Notes under the pieces: generated by a model | Told to the model about the DNA's origin: nothing | The model's database searches: none | What the model saw: the letters and a program-made list of their open reading frames with translations, nothing else | Assembly: GCA_016234655.1 (NCBI GenBank) | Contig: JACRAU010000003.1 | Coordinates: forward strand, 1-64,000 | DNA length: 64,000 nucleotides | Direction of reading: 5' to 3' | Source of the DNA: Betaproteobacteria bacterium | Lineage (GTDB): Bacteria > Pseudomonadota > Gammaproteobacteria > Burkholderiales > Thiobacillaceae | Made by a program: the position numbers and the translations under genes | Shown: piece by piece, positions 41,384 through 50,054 of the stretch | How the letters are laid out: every line of letters begins with the position of its first letter | Numbering within the stretch: the stretch's first letter is position 1

Positions 41384-42109
41384 GTGAATCCCGTTTCCGC
41401 TTTGGACAATCTCCGCATCGTGCTGGTCGAGACCAGCCACCCCGGCAATATCGGGGCGGCGGCGCGGGCGATGAAGGTCATGGGCCTATCCCGGCTCTAC
41501 CTGGTCAACCCCAAGTGCGCCATCGACGACGAGGCCCGGGCCCGGGCCTCGGGCGCGGTCGATCTGCTCGACGCGGCGGTGGTCTGCGCCAGCCTGGAGG
41601 CGGCGCTGGCCGATACCGTGCTGGCGGCGGCCTGCACCTCGCGCCGGCGCGACCTGCCGCACCCGGCCTATACCCCGCGCCAAGCGGCGCCGCTGTTGTT
41701 GGAGCAGGCGCAGGCCGCGCCGGTGGCCCTGGTCTTCGGCTCGGAGACCTTCGGCCTGTCCAACGAACAGTTGATGCGCTGCCGCTGGCTGATCAATATC
41801 CCGGCCAATCCCGACTATATGTCGCTCAACCTGGCCTCGGCGGTGCAGGTGCTGGCCTATGAGCTGCGCAGCACGCTGGAGGACGCGACCATTCCCCTGC
41901 CCGAATTCGAGCCGGCCCGGCACGAAGAGCTGGAGGGCTTTTATATGGAGTTGGAGCGCACCCTGGTCGCCATCGACTTCCTCGATCCGGCCGCGCCGAA
42001 GCGGCTGATGCCTCGGCTGCGCCGGCTGTTCGCCCGGGCCGGGGTGGAGAAGGAAGAGGTGGCCATCCTGCGCGGCATCCTGGGCGCGATCCAGAAGCTT
42101 TCCCGCTAG
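41384..42109 (+). CDS. trmJ: tRNA (cytidine/uridine-32-2'-O)-methyltransferase TrmJ
   Basis: TrmJ methylates the 2'-O of position 32 in several tRNAs. The ~241-residue SPOUT protein has the opening IVLVETSHPGNIGAAARAMK, the SAM-binding knot motifs LVFGSETFGLSNEQL and INIPANPDYMSLNLASAVQV. The C-terminal helical extension (about 165-241) is typical of TrmJ. I prefer the GTG at 41384; a TTG at 41363 would add seven residues. trmJ-cysE-iscR is a recurrent betaproteobacterial order. Confidence 0.93.
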   Translation: MNPVSALDNLRIVLVETSHPGNIGAAARAMKVMGLSRLYLVNPKCAIDDEARARASGAVDLLDAAVVCASLEAALADTVLAAACTSRRRDLPHPAYTPRQAAPLLLEQAQAAPVALVFGSETFGLSNEQLMRCRWLINIPANPDYMSLNLASAVQVLAYELRSTLEDATIPLPEFEPARHEELEGFYMELERTLVAIDFLDPAAPKRLMPRLRRLFARAGVEKEEVAILRGILGAIQKLSR

Positions 42110-42130
42110 CCGTTTAGGCGGGTTCTAAAA

Positions 42131-42159
42131 TTGACCTCTTTAGTCGGGAATTGCATAAT
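42131..42159 (+). promoter_or_regulatory. cysE promoter with overlapping IscR-type site
   Basis: TTGACC (42131-42136), 17 bases, CATAAT (42154-42159) is a good promoter 40 bases before the cysE ATG. The -35 box is the left half of TTGAC-N7-GTCGGG (42131-42148), the same pattern and spacing found in the iscR promoter and, from memory, close to the type 1 (cluster-ligated) IscR site. Holo-IscR would therefore repress cysE. Confidence 0.65.
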
Positions 42160-42199
42160 ACGCGACCCGAATTTGAGATCATCGCATCGTTTTATTCAC

Positions 42200-42952
42200 A
42201 TGTTCCGGCGTTTGCGCGAAGACATCGGCGTCGTGTTCGAGCGGGATCCGGCGGCGCGCACCTTCTTCGAGGTGCTGACCACCTATCCCGGCGTGCACGC
42301 GATCCTGCTGCACCGCTTCAACCATGCCTTGTGGGGCTGGGGCTTGAAGTGGCTGGCGCGGCTGTGCGCGATGCTGGCGCGCTGGTTGACCGGGGTGGAG
42401 ATCCATCCGGGCGCGCGCATCGGCCGCCGGGTGTTCATCGACCACGGCATGGGCGTGGTGATCGGCGAGACGGCCGAGATCGGCGACGATTGCACGCTGT
42501 ATCACGGCGTGACCCTGGGCGGCACCGCCTGGCAGAAGGGCAAGCGCCATCCGACCCTGGAGGCCGGCGTGATCGTCGGTGCCGGGGCCAAGATTCTGGG
42601 GCCGATCACCTTGGGCGCGGGCGCCAAGGTCGGTTCGAACGCGGTGGTGGTGAAGGACGTGCCGGCCGGGGCGACCGCAGTCGGCATCCCGGCGCGCATC
42701 GTCGACGCCCAGCGCGACAAGGCGCGCACCGAACAGGCCGAGCGCATGGGCTTCTCGGCCTATGCGATCAGCGGCGACATGAACGACCCGGTGGCCAAGG
42801 CCATCCACGGCCTGATCGACCACAGCGCGGGCACCGACCGCCGCTTGGATTGGATCGTCGCCGAGTTGCAACGCCTGGGCTGCAAGGTCGAAGAGGCCAA
42901 GGGGCCGGAAGACGGCTTCGACCCCGAGTACCTGAACCGCATCGTCGATTGA
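42200..42952 (+). CDS. cysE: Serine O-acetyltransferase
   Basis: CysE makes O-acetylserine, the direct precursor of cysteine, the sulfur source for IscS. The 250-residue protein has an N-terminal helical domain ([20 protein letters not shown]) and a C-terminal left-handed beta-helix of hexapeptide repeats, with the catalytic segment [40 protein letters not shown] and [22 protein letters not shown]-terminal tail follows the repeats. The ATG at 42200 gives the common beta-class N-terminus (MFRRLREDI). It is followed 78 bases later by iscR. Confidence 0.96.
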   Translation: MFRRLREDIGVVFERDPAARTFFEVLTTYPGVHAILLHRFNHALWGWGLKWLARLCAMLARWLTGVEIHPGARIGRRVFIDHGMGVVIGETAEIGDDCTLYHGVTLGGTAWQKGKRHPTLEAGVIVGAGAKILGPITLGAGAKVGSNAVVVKDVPAGATAVGIPARIVDAQRDKARTEQAERMGFSAYAISGDMNDPVAKAIHGLIDHSAGTDRRLDWIVAELQRLGCKVEEAKGPEDGFDPEYLNRIVD

Positions 42953-42968
42953 CGGGCGGGATTTAAAG

Positions 42969-42997
42969 TTGACTAATTTTGTCGGGCTTTATACACT
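42969..42997 (+). promoter_or_regulatory. iscR promoter with overlapping IscR-type site
   Basis: TTGACT (42969-42974), 17 bases, TACACT (42992-42997) lies 34 bases before iscR. The site TTGACTAATTTTGTCGGG (42969-42986) has the TTGAC-N7-GTCGGG layout shared with the cysE promoter. Autorepression by [2Fe-2S]-IscR is expected by analogy with E. coli. Confidence 0.7.
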
Positions 42998-43030
42998 GCA
43001 AGCGTTGGATACCTTCGATAGGGGTGAAAC

Positions 43031-43507
43031 ATGAGGCTGACGACTAAGGGCCGCTTTGCAGTGACCGCGATGATCGACCTGGGCATGCGCCACGAGCGCG
43101 GGCCGGTGACGCTGGCCGGTATCAGCGAGCGCCAGAAAATTTCTTTGTCTTATCTGGAGCAATTGTTCGGCCGCCTGCGCCGGCAAGGGCTGGTCGAGAG
43201 CGTGCGCGGACCCGGCGGCGGTTATTGCCTGGCCAAGCCGCTACCCGAGATTTCGGTGGCCGACATCATCCGCGCGGTGGACGAGCAGATCGACGCGACC
43301 CAGTGCGGCGGCATGGGCAATTGCCACGACAACAAGCCGTGCATGACGCACGAGTTGTGGTCGTCGCTGAACGCCCATATCTATCAGTATCTGGAAGCGG
43401 TCAATCTGGATCAGCTGGTGCGCGGCCAGAGCGAAAAGCAGCAAGAAGAGCAACAGGAACACCGGGTCTTAGGTACCGCCGAAATCAAGATGGCGGTCAC
43501 CGGTTGA
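43031..43507 (+). CDS. iscR: Iron-sulfur cluster assembly transcriptional regulator IscR
   Basis: IscR is an Rrf2-family repressor that senses cluster supply through its own [2Fe-2S] cluster. The 158-residue protein opens [20 protein letters not shown], has the winged-helix recognition region [20 protein letters not shown] with GPGGGY, and the cluster ligands [16 protein letters not shown] (three Cys spaced by five residues, then His three residues on). A Gln/Glu-rich tail follows. Two matching operator-like sites lie upstream of iscR and cysE. Confidence 0.97.
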   Translation: MRLTTKGRFAVTAMIDLGMRHERGPVTLAGISERQKISLSYLEQLFGRLRRQGLVESVRGPGGGYCLAKPLPEISVADIIRAVDEQIDATQCGGMGNCHDNKPCMTHELWSSLNAHIYQYLEAVNLDQLVRGQSEKQQEEQQEHRVLGTAEIKMAVTG

Positions 43508-43521
43508 TGGAGCAGAAGTCA

Positions 43522-44733
43522 ATGGTGCAAACCCCGATCTATCTGGATTATTCCGCCACCACGCCGGTCGACCCGCGCGTCGCGGAAAAGATGATCCCCT
43601 ATCTGACCGAGAAGTTCGGCAACCCGGCCTCGCGCACCCATGCCTTCGGCTGGGCGGCGGACGAGGCGGTGGAGGCGGCGCGCGCGCAGGTGGCCGGCCT
43701 GGTCAACGCCGACCCGCGCGAGATCGTGTGGACCTCGGGCGCGACCGAATCGAACAACCTCGCGATCAAGGGCGCCGCCCACTTCTACCAGGGCAAGGGT
43801 AAGCACATCGTCACCGTGCGGACCGAGCACAAGGCCGTGCTCGACACCTGCCGCGAGCTGGAGCGCCAGGGCTTCGAGGTGAGCTACCTGCCGGTGCGGG
43901 AAAACGGCTTGGTCGACCTGGATGCGTTCAAGGCGGCCATCCGCCCCGACACCATCCTCGCTTCGGTCATGTATGTGAACAACGAGATCGGCGTAATCCA
44001 GGACATCCCCGCCATGGGCGAGTACTGCCGCGACAAGGGCGTGATCTTCCACGTCGACGCCGCGCAGGCCGCCGGCAAGGTCGGCATCGACCTCTCCAAG
44101 CTGAAGGTCGACCTGATGTCGTTCTCGGCGCACAAGGTCTACGGCCCCAAGGGCATCGGCGCGCTGTATGTGCGGCGCAAGCCGCGCGTGCGGCTGGAGG
44201 CGCAGATGCACGGCGGCGGCCACGAGCGCGGCATGCGCTCCGGTACCCTGCCCACGCACCAGATCGTCGGCATGGGCGAGGCCTTCGCCATCGCCCGCGC
44301 CGAGATGCAGGCCGAGACCGAGCGCATCCGCATGTTGCGCGAGCGCCTGTGGCAGGGTCTGTCCGGCATCGAGGAAGTACATATCAACGGCGATATGGCC
44401 AGCCGCATCGCCGGCAACCTGAACGTGAGCTTCAGCTTCGTCGAGGGCGAGTCGCTGATCATGGCGATCAAGGACCTGGCGGTGTCGTCCGGCTCGGCCT
44501 GCACCTCGGCCAGCCTGGAGCCGTCCTACGTTTTGAAGGCCTTGGGCCGCGACGACGAGCTGGCGCACAGCTCCATCCGCTTCACCATCGGCCGTTTCAC
44601 CACCGAGGCCGAGATCGATTACGCCGCCAAGCTGCTGCACGAGAAGATCGGCAAGCTGCGCGAGATGTCGCCGCTGTGGGAAATGTACAAGGATGGCGTC
44701 GATTTGAAATCGGTTCAGTGGGCGGCCCACTGA
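43522..44733 (+). CDS. iscS: Cysteine desulfurase IscS
   Basis: IscS is the PLP enzyme that removes sulfur from cysteine and passes persulfide to IscU. The 403-residue protein has [20 protein letters not shown], the PLP lysine in [17 protein letters not shown] and the persulfide-carrying loop [21 protein letters not shown] chose the ATG at 43522 (preceded by GGAG), which matches the E. coli length; the ATG at 43507 overlapping the iscR stop would add five residues. The C-terminal IscU-docking region ([18 protein letters not shown]) is intact. Confidence 0.98.
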   Translation: MVQTPIYLDYSATTPVDPRVAEKMIPYLTEKFGNPASRTHAFGWAADEAVEAARAQVAGLVNADPREIVWTSGATESNNLAIKGAAHFYQGKGKHIVTVRTEHKAVLDTCRELERQGFEVSYLPVRENGLVDLDAFKAAIRPDTILASVMYVNNEIGVIQDIPAMGEYCRDKGVIFHVDAAQAAGKVGIDLSKLKVDLMSFSAHKVYGPKGIGALYVRRKPRVRLEAQMHGGGHERGMRSGTLPTHQIVGMGEAFAIARAEMQAETERIRMLRERLWQGLSGIEEVHINGDMASRIAGNLNVSFSFVEGESLIMAIKDLAVSSGSACTSASLEPSYVLKALGRDDELAHSSIRFTIGRFTTEAEIDYAAKLLHEKIGKLREMSPLWEMYKDGVDLKSVQWAAH

Positions 44734-44740
44734 TGAATCG

Positions 44741-44831
44741 GTGAGGCGTGAGGAGTTAGGGGTGAGGAGATCGGTCGAGCGCTTCGCGTGCCGGTTCTTC
44801 CTCGCCTCACTCCTTACGCCTCACTCCTCAC
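44741..44831. repeat. Heptad inverted repeat B (iscS-iscU)
   Basis: The left arm is four units (GTGAGGC, GTGAGGA, GTTAGGG, GTGAGGA; 44741-44768). The right arm (44804-44831), read as reverse complement, is GTGAGGA, GTGAGGC, GTAAGGA, GTGAGGC. The arms pair at 23 of 28 positions around a 35-base loop. It fills the gap from seven bases after the iscS stop to 12 bases before the iscU ATG. Confidence 0.9.
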
Positions 44832-44843
44832 AGGAGTACTGAA

Positions 44844-45275
44844 ATGGCATACAGCGACAAGGTCATCGACCACTACGAAAACCCGCGTAACGTCGGCGCC
44901 TTCGACAAGGCCGACGGGCAGGTCGGCACCGGCATGGTCGGCGCGCCCGCTTGCGGCGACGTGATGAAGTTGCAGATTCGAGTCAACGAGCAGGGCATCA
45001 TCGAGGACGCCAAGTTCAAGACCTACGGTTGCGGTTCCGCCATCGCCTCTTCGTCCTTGGTGACCGAGTGGGTGAAGGGCAAGACCCTGGACGAGGCGAT
45101 GTCGATCAAGAACACCCAGATCGCCGAAGAGCTGGCCCTGCCGCCGGTGAAGATTCATTGCTCGATCCTGGCCGAGGACGCGATCAAGGCGGCCGTGGCC
45201 GACTACAAGCAGAAGCACGGCCTGGGCGGCGAGGGCTATACCGCCTGCCATCCGCCGACCGCGCAGGAGGCCTGA
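44844..45275 (+). CDS. iscU: Iron-sulfur cluster scaffold protein IscU
   Basis: IscU is the scaffold on which [2Fe-2S] clusters are built. The three cluster cysteines are present in [11 protein letters not shown] (Cys37), [12 protein letters not shown] (Cys63) and [11 protein letters not shown] (Cys106), with the essential Asp39. The LPPVK segment recognised by HscA is intact. At 143 residues it is about 15 longer than E. coli IscU because of a C-terminal extension ([16 protein letters not shown]) that adds another Cys-His pair. An AGGAGT site precedes the ATG. Confidence 0.97.
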   Translation: MAYSDKVIDHYENPRNVGAFDKADGQVGTGMVGAPACGDVMKLQIRVNEQGIIEDAKFKTYGCGSAIASSSLVTEWVKGKTLDEAMSIKNTQIAEELALPPVKIHCSILAEDAIKAAVADYKQKHGLGGEGYTACHPPTAQEA

Positions 45276-45277
45276 TC

Positions 45278-45601
45278 ATGTCGGTGACCCTATCCGAACG
45301 CGCCGCCGATCACGTCAAGAATTTTTTGGCCAAACGCGGCAAGGGCCTGGGCCTGAAGCTGGGCGTGCGCACCTCCGGCTGTTCCGGCATGGCCTACAAG
45401 CTGGAGTTCGCCGATGCCGAAGACCCGGAAGACCTCAAGTTCGAGAGCAAGGGCGTCACCGTGTATGTCGACCCCAAGAGCCTGGTCTATCTCGACGGCA
45501 CCGAGTTGGATTTCGTGAAAGAGGGCCTGAACGAGGGCTTCAAGTTCAACAACCCCAACGTCAAGAACTCGTGCGGCTGCGGCGAGAGCTTTAACGTCTG
45601 A
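45278..45601 (+). CDS. iscA: Iron-sulfur cluster carrier IscA
   Basis: IscA is an A-type carrier that delivers clusters to apo-proteins. The 107-residue protein has the three conserved cysteines in [14 protein letters not shown] (first Cys) and the C-terminal [10 protein letters not shown] pair. The start follows iscU by two bases, with the GCAGGAGG site inside the iscU end. A heptad inverted repeat separates it from hscB. Confidence 0.97.
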   Translation: MSVTLSERAADHVKNFLAKRGKGLGLKLGVRTSGCSGMAYKLEFADAEDPEDLKFESKGVTVYVDPKSLVYLDGTELDFVKEGLNEGFKFNNPNVKNSCGCGESFNV

Positions 45602-45607
45602 CGCGGG

Positions 45608-45677
45608 CCCGGGGCACGAGGCGAGGGGCGAGCGGCAAGGCCGCCCCAGCCTCTCCCCTCATGCCCCTGGCCTCATG
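45608..45677. repeat. Heptad inverted repeat C (iscA-hscB)
   Basis: The left arm 45608-45635 is CCCGGGG, CACGAGG, CGAGGGG, CGAGCGG. The right arm 45650-45677, as reverse complement, is CATGAGG, CCAGGGG, CATGAGG, GGAGAGG. Both are four heptads of the type CNN-GAGG. The outermost right unit contains the hscB start codon (45675-45677), and no Shine-Dalgarno sequence is left for hscB. Confidence 0.8.
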
Positions 45678-46202
45678 CCTGATTTCAACTGCAACCACTT
45701 CGAACTGTTCGGCCTGAGCCCCGGTTTCGCCATCGACGCCGAGGCCCTGGAGCGGGCCTACCGCAGCATCCAATCGGAAGTGCATCCCGATCGTTTCGCT
45801 CATGCCGGCGAGGCCGAGCAGCGCCTATCCATGCAGTGGACCGCGCGGGTGAACGAGGCCTATAGCACCTTGCGCCGGCCGTTCGAGCGGGCGCGCTATT
45901 TGCTCGAATTGCAAGGCATCCACGCGCTGGACCCGAACAACACCAAAATGCCGGCCGATTTCCTGATGCAGCAGATGGAGTGGCGCGAGGCCCTGGCCGA
46001 GACCCGGGCCGCCAGGGATTTCGCCGGCCTACAGCGGATGGAAAAGGACATGCGCATCGTGGCCGATAATCTGCAAGGGCAACTTGCCGCGCTCTTGGAC
46101 GAGCAGCGGGATTATGTGCAAGCCGCCGAGGTGCTGCGAAAATATCGCTTCATGGAAAAACTGCTGGCGGAGATCGACGCCGCCTACGAGGAGATCGAGT
46201 GA
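45675..46202 (+). CDS. hscB: Fe-S assembly co-chaperone HscB
   Basis: HscB is the J-protein that brings IscU to HscA. The 175-residue protein has the N-terminal J-domain (NHFELFGLSPGFAIDAEALE, with the HPDRF motif in VHPDRFAHAGEAEQ) and the C-terminal three-helix bundle that binds IscU (DFLMQQMEWREALAE). The start codon lies within a heptad repeat and the stop codon TGA is formed by the first heptad of the next one, so repeats flank this gene on both ends. Confidence 0.95.
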   Translation: MPDFNCNHFELFGLSPGFAIDAEALERAYRSIQSEVHPDRFAHAGEAEQRLSMQWTARVNEAYSTLRRPFERARYLLELQGIHALDPNNTKMPADFLMQQMEWREALAETRAARDFAGLQRMEKDMRIVADNLQGQLAALLDEQRDYVQAAEVLRKYRFMEKLLAEIDAAYEEIE

Positions 46203-46274
46203 GGCGTGAGGAGTGAGGAGCGAGGCGGCCGTAGTGCCTGTCATACTCCTCACTCCTCACTCCTAACTCCTTAC
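46199..46274. repeat. Heptad inverted repeat D (hscB-hscA)
   Basis: The left arm 46199-46226 is GTGAGGC, GTGAGGA, GTGAGGA, GCGAGGC. The right arm 46247-46274, as reverse complement, is GTAAGGA, GTTAGGA, GTGAGGA, GTGAGGA, with a 20-base loop. The hscB stop codon TGA (46200-46202) lies in the first unit. This is the most regular copy: exactly 28 bases per arm. Confidence 0.92.
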
Positions 46275-46281
46275 GAATATT

Positions 46282-48150
46282 ATGGCATTGCTGCAAATCG
46301 CCGAACCCGGCATGAGCACCGCCCCGCACGAGCATCGCTTGGCGGTGGGCATCGATCTGGGCACGACCAATTCCCTGGTGGCGACCGTGCGCAATGGCAT
46401 CTCGGTCGTGATCAACGACGAGCACGGCCACTCGCTGTTGCCTTCCGTCGTGCGTTACCGCCAGGGGGGCGCGGTCACCGTCGGCTACGAGGCCCAGGCG
46501 CGCAGCAGCGAAGACCCGCACAACACCATCGTGTCGGTGAAGCGTTTCATGGGGCGCGGCCTCAAGGACTTGCCCGACCTCGCGACGCTACCGTATCAGT
46601 TCGTCGATGCCCCCGGCATGGTGCAGTTGAAGACGGTGGCCGGGGTGAAGAGCCCGGTCGAGGTCTCGGCCGAGATACTCAAGGTGTTGAAGGTTCGCGC
46701 CGAGGCGTCCTTGGGCGGCGACCTGACCGGCGCCGTGATCACCGTGCCGGCCTATTTCGACGATGCCCAGCGCCAGGCGACCAAGGATGCCGCCAAGCTG
46801 GCCGGGCTGAACGTGCTGCGCCTGCTCAACGAGCCGACCGCAGCGGCCATCGCCTACGGCCTCGACAACGCGGCCGAGGGCGTTTATGCGGTGTTCGATC
46901 TCGGCGGCGGCACCTTCGACATCTCCATCCTCAAGCTGACCTGCGGCGTGTTCGAGGTGCTGGCCACCAACGGCGACTCGGCCTTGGGCGGCGACGATTT
47001 CGACCATCGCATCTATTGCTGGATACTGGAACAGGCCGGCCTGTCGGTGCTCGGCGATCACGACAAGCGCCTGTTGCTCGGCAAGGCGCGCGAGGCCAAG
47101 GAGATGCTGACCGATCAGCCCGAGGCCGGCGTCACCGGCGTGTTGTCGACCGGCCAATTGGTCGACCTCAAGCTCTCCGGGCAAGATTTCCACAAGATGA
47201 CCGAGAGCTTGGTCAACAAGACCTTGTTGCCGACGCGCAAGGCCTTGCGCGATGCCGGCCTGACCCCCGAGGACGTCAAGGGCGTGGTCATGGTCGGCGG
47301 TTCCACCCGCATGCCGCGCATCCAGGCCGCCGTCGGCGAGTTCTTCGGCCAGGCGCCGTTGACCAATCTGGACCCGGACAAGGTCGTGGCCTTGGGCGCC
47401 GCGATGCAGGCCAATGTGCTGGCCGGCAACCGCGAGGGCGACGACTGGCTGCTGCTCGATGTCGTGCCCCTGTCGCTCGGCATCGAAACCATGGGCGGCC
47501 TGACCGAGAAGATCATCCCGCGCAACGCCACCATCCCGACCGCGCGCGCCCAGGAGTTCACCACCTTCAAGGACGGCCAGACGGCGATGGCCATCCACGT
47601 GGTGCAGGGCGAGCGCGAGCTGGTCGGCGAATGCCGTTCGCTGGCCCGTTTCGAGTTGCGCGGCATCCCGCCCATGGTCGCCGGCGCGGCTCGTATTCGC
47701 GTGACCTTCCAGGTCGATGCCGACGGCCTGCTTTCGGTTGCGGCGCGCGAGATGGGCAGCGGCGTCGAGGCCCATATCGAGGTCAAGCCGTCCTACGGCC
47801 TCTCCGACGACGAGATCGCGCGCATGTTGCGCGACTCCTACGACCATGCCCGCAGCGATGTCGAGGCGCGGCAGCTGGCCGAACTCAAGGTCGACGGCCA
47901 ACGCCTGATCGAGGCGACCGAGGCCGCCTTGGCCGAGGACGGCGAGACCCTGCTCGATGCGAGCGAACGCACCGCCATCGCCGCCTTGCTCGACGCGATG
48001 AAACAGGCCATGCAAGGCGACGATGCGCAAAGCGTGAAGCGCGCCTCGGATGCGCTGAACCAGGGCACCGGCGAGTTCGCCGCCCGGCGCATGGATGCCA
48101 GCGTCAAGCGGGCATTGAAAGGGCACAAGCTCGAGGAGTTGGACCTGTGA
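46282..48150 (+). CDS. hscA: Fe-S assembly chaperone HscA (Hsp70 family)
   Basis: HscA uses ATP to drive cluster release from IscU. The 622-residue protein has the actin-like ATPase with [27 protein letters not shown] and [13 protein letters not shown]. The interdomain linker [20 protein letters not shown] and a substrate-binding domain with lid follow. The C-terminus lacks the EEVD-type tail, as expected for HscA. The ATG at 46282 is taken; an internal Met ([15 protein letters not shown]) 11 residues on is also possible. It overlaps the next gene by four bases. Confidence 0.97.
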   Translation: MALLQIAEPGMSTAPHEHRLAVGIDLGTTNSLVATVRNGISVVINDEHGHSLLPSVVRYRQGGAVTVGYEAQARSSEDPHNTIVSVKRFMGRGLKDLPDLATLPYQFVDAPGMVQLKTVAGVKSPVEVSAEILKVLKVRAEASLGGDLTGAVITVPAYFDDAQRQATKDAAKLAGLNVLRLLNEPTAAAIAYGLDNAAEGVYAVFDLGGGTFDISILKLTCGVFEVLATNGDSALGGDDFDHRIYCWILEQAGLSVLGDHDKRLLLGKAREAKEMLTDQPEAGVTGVLSTGQLVDLKLSGQDFHKMTESLVNKTLLPTRKALRDAGLTPEDVKGVVMVGGSTRMPRIQAAVGEFFGQAPLTNLDPDKVVALGAAMQANVLAGNREGDDWLLLDVVPLSLGIETMGGLTEKIIPRNATIPTARAQEFTTFKDGQTAMAIHVVQGERELVGECRSLARFELRGIPPMVAGAARIRVTFQVDADGLLSVAAREMGSGVEAHIEVKPSYGLSDDEIARMLRDSYDHARSDVEARQLAELKVDGQRLIEATEAALAEDGETLLDASERTAIAALLDAMKQAMQGDDAQSVKRASDALNQGTGEFAARRMDASVKRALKGHKLEELDL

Positions 48151-48941
48151 GCCGCTTCGACGAAGCCTTCATCGAAGACCTGCGCCAGCGGCTGGATAGC
48201 CACCCGATCTACGGCGCGCTGCAAACGCTGGACGACCTGCGGGCGTTCATGCGGCACCACGTCTATTCGGTCTGGGACTTCATGTCGCTGATCAAATACC
48301 TGCAACACGCCGTGGCGCCGGCCCGCTGGCCCTGGACGCCGGGGCCGGACGCCGGCGTCGCCCGCTTCATCAACGAACTGGTGCTGGAAGAAGAGACCGA
48401 CCAGGCGCCGCCCGGCGGCGCGGGTTTCGCCAGCCACTTCGAGCTGTATCTCGGCGCCATGCGCGAGATCGGCGCCGATGCCGCGCAGATGCAAGGCTTC
48501 GTCGACGCGGTGCGCCGGCAAGGCCTGGCGGCCGCGCTGGCCACGGCCGGCGTGCCCGAGCCGGCCCTGCGCTTCACCCGCGTGACCTTCGGCTTCATCG
48601 ACTCCGGCCGGCCGCATGCCGTGGCGGCCGCCTTGGCGCTCGGGCGCGAGCACGTCATCCCGGCCATGTTCCGTGCCTTCCTGGCGCGCATGGCGGTGAC
48701 CGAACAACAGGCGCCGACTTTCCACTATTATTTGAATCGCCATATCCACCTGGACGAGGATTTCCACGCGCCGCTTTCGCTGCGCCTGCTCGATGCCTTG
48801 TGCGGAGACGATGTGGCCAAACATGAAGAGGCGCGCATCGCGGCGGTCCGGGCCGTCGAGGCGCGCATCGCGTTCTGGGACGGCGTGCTGGCCGCGCTGC
48901 CCAGCCGAGTCGAAAAGAAGGAAGCCGTATGCCCCAATTGA
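48147..48941 (+). CDS. DUF3050 family protein (heme-oxygenase-like fold) inside the isc operon
   Basis: The 264-residue helical protein looks like DUF3050: [48 protein letters not shown] and [18 protein letters not shown]. The Glu-rich [10 protein letters not shown] and His-x-x-x-Asp-x-x-x-His segments ([11 protein letters not shown]) resemble the metal ligands of heme-oxygenase-like diiron enzymes. It overlaps hscA by four bases (GTGA) and fdx by 13, so it is embedded in the isc transcript. The family's function is not known to me; placement suggests an iron-dependent oxidase or an iron-linked role. Confidence 0.82.
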   Translation: MSRFDEAFIEDLRQRLDSHPIYGALQTLDDLRAFMRHHVYSVWDFMSLIKYLQHAVAPARWPWTPGPDAGVARFINELVLEEETDQAPPGGAGFASHFELYLGAMREIGADAAQMQGFVDAVRRQGLAAALATAGVPEPALRFTRVTFGFIDSGRPHAVAAALALGREHVIPAMFRAFLARMAVTEQQAPTFHYYLNRHIHLDEDFHAPLSLRLLDALCGDDVAKHEEARIAAVRAVEARIAFWDGVLAALPSRVEKKEAVCPN

Positions 48942-49267
48942 TCGTCCTGCCGCACGAAGAACTCTGCCCGGCCGGCGCCGTCATCGACGCGCAAAAAGGC
49001 GTGTCGATTTGCGACAACCTGCTCGCCAACGGCATCGAGATCGAGCACGCCTGCGAGAAGTCCTGCGCCTGCACCACCTGCCATGTCGTGATCCGCGAGG
49101 GCTTCGACACCCTGCCGGAGGCGACCGAGATCGAGGAAGACCTGCTCGACAAGGCCTGGGGCCTGGAGCCGACCTCGCGCCTGTCCTGCCAGGCCATGAT
49201 GGGCGGCAAGGACATCGTGGTCGAGATCCCGAAATACACCGTCAATATGGTGAAGGAAGGGCATTGA
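48929..49267 (+). CDS. fdx: [2Fe-2S] ferredoxin, ISC type
   Basis: Fdx supplies electrons for cluster assembly. The 112-residue protein has the adrenodoxin-like ligand pattern Cys-x5-Cys-x2-Cys in HACEKSCACTTCHVV and the fourth Cys in SRLSCQAM. The opening [20 protein letters not shown] is typical of isc operon ferredoxins. The start lies 13 bases inside the DUF3050 gene. A heptad inverted repeat with a different unit separates it from iscX. Confidence 0.97.
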   Translation: MPQLIVLPHEELCPAGAVIDAQKGVSICDNLLANGIEIEHACEKSCACTTCHVVIREGFDTLPEATEIEEDLLDKAWGLEPTSRLSCQAMMGGKDIVVEIPKYTVNMVKEGH

Positions 49268-49270
49268 ACA

Positions 49271-49334
49271 TAGTTGGCAGTCGGCAGAAAATTCATGCCC
49301 GATGCTTTTACTGAAGACTGCGAACTGCCGACTG
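49271..49334. repeat. Heptad inverted repeat F (fdx-iscX)
   Basis: The right arm 49307-49334 is four units, which read as reverse complement CAGTCGG, CAGTTCG, CAGTCTT, CAGTAAA. The left arm (49271-49291) has TAGTTGG, CAGTCGG and a decayed CAGAAAA. The unit core is CAGT rather than GAGG, but the period of seven and the two-armed layout are the same. Confidence 0.78.
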
Positions 49335-49344
49335 GAGACTTGCC

Positions 49345-49539
49345 ATGAAATGGACCGATACCCTGGACATCGCCATCGCGCTGGTCGAACACCACCCCGA
49401 TGTCGACCCGCAATACGTGCGCTTCACCGACCTGCACCGCTGGGTGATGGAACTGCCCGGCTTCGAGGGCGACCCGAACAAGTCGAACGAGAAGATTTTG
49501 GAAGCGATCCAGGCGGCCTGGATCGAAGAGATGGATTGA
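49345..49539 (+). CDS. iscX: Fe-S assembly protein IscX
   Basis: IscX is a small acidic protein that binds IscS and iron and modulates cluster assembly. The 64-residue protein has [40 protein letters not shown] and NKSNEKILEAIQAAWIEEMD, matching the family over its full length. A GGAGAC site precedes the ATG. It is the last gene of the operon; a strong terminator follows. Confidence 0.97.
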   Translation: MKWTDTLDIAIALVEHHPDVDPQYVRFTDLHRWVMELPGFEGDPNKSNEKILEAIQAAWIEEMD

Positions 49540-49554
49540 GTTTTCTACGCCGAA

Positions 49555-49586
49555 TAAAAAAAGCGGGCTGCGGCCCGCTTTTTTTA
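49555..49586 (+). terminator. Terminator of the isc operon
   Basis: AAGCGGGC (49561-49568), loop TGCG, GCCCGCTT (49573-49580), flanked by an A-run upstream and a T-run downstream, forms a classic intrinsic terminator 16 bases after iscX. Confidence 0.92.
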
Positions 49587-49649
49587 TATTGAAATATCGG
49601 GCCGCTAAACTGGCTCAACTATTTTTTAATTGACTTTCGGTGTTTTTCG

Positions 49650-50051
49650 ATGGATTACGCAATGACATTCAAGGGGACGGCGTTGCTCGTCGACGACGAC
49701 GCAAGCATTCGCAGTTTACTGCGGGTGATCTTGCGTTCGGAGGGCTGGGCGGTCGTTGGCGAAGCGCCGAACGGCAAGCAGGCCATAGAGCAGTGCAAGG
49801 CATTGAATCCAGATGTTGTCTGCCTGGACATGATAATGCCGGGCATGTCCGGGCTGGAGGTGCTGGAGGTGCTGCACGAGGAAGTGCCCGAGAGCCGGGT
49901 CGTGATGGTCTCCTCCGATGCCAGCATGAACACCGTGTGCGAGGCCCTCGGCCACGGTGCCGCCGGCTATATCGTGAAACCGTTCAACGCCAAGCGGGTC
50001 GGCGATACCTTGGTGCAGGCGATGAGCAGGGGAAACCGGGGTGTCAGGTAG
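49650..50051 (+). CDS. CheY-like single-domain response regulator
   Basis: The 133-residue protein is one receiver domain with the acidic pocket in ALLVDDDASIRSLLRVIL, phospho-acceptor Asp in DVVCLDMIMPGMSG, the Ser/Thr switch in VVMVSSDASMN and the Lys in GYIVKPFNAKRV. It has no output domain. It stands alone after the isc terminator and is convergent with a 322-residue protein of unknown function; no kinase is adjacent, so its partner is unknown. Confidence 0.92.
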   Translation: MDYAMTFKGTALLVDDDASIRSLLRVILRSEGWAVVGEAPNGKQAIEQCKALNPDVVCLDMIMPGMSGLEVLEVLHEEVPESRVVMVSSDASMNTVCEALGHGAAGYIVKPFNAKRVGDTLVQAMSRGNRGVR

Positions 50052-50054
50052 TTT

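Noticed and set aside
44741-49334. CRISPR arrays or ordinary terminators at the heptad repeats
   Set aside because: There are no constant repeats with unique spacers, the units are only seven bases, and no T-tracts follow the hairpins.
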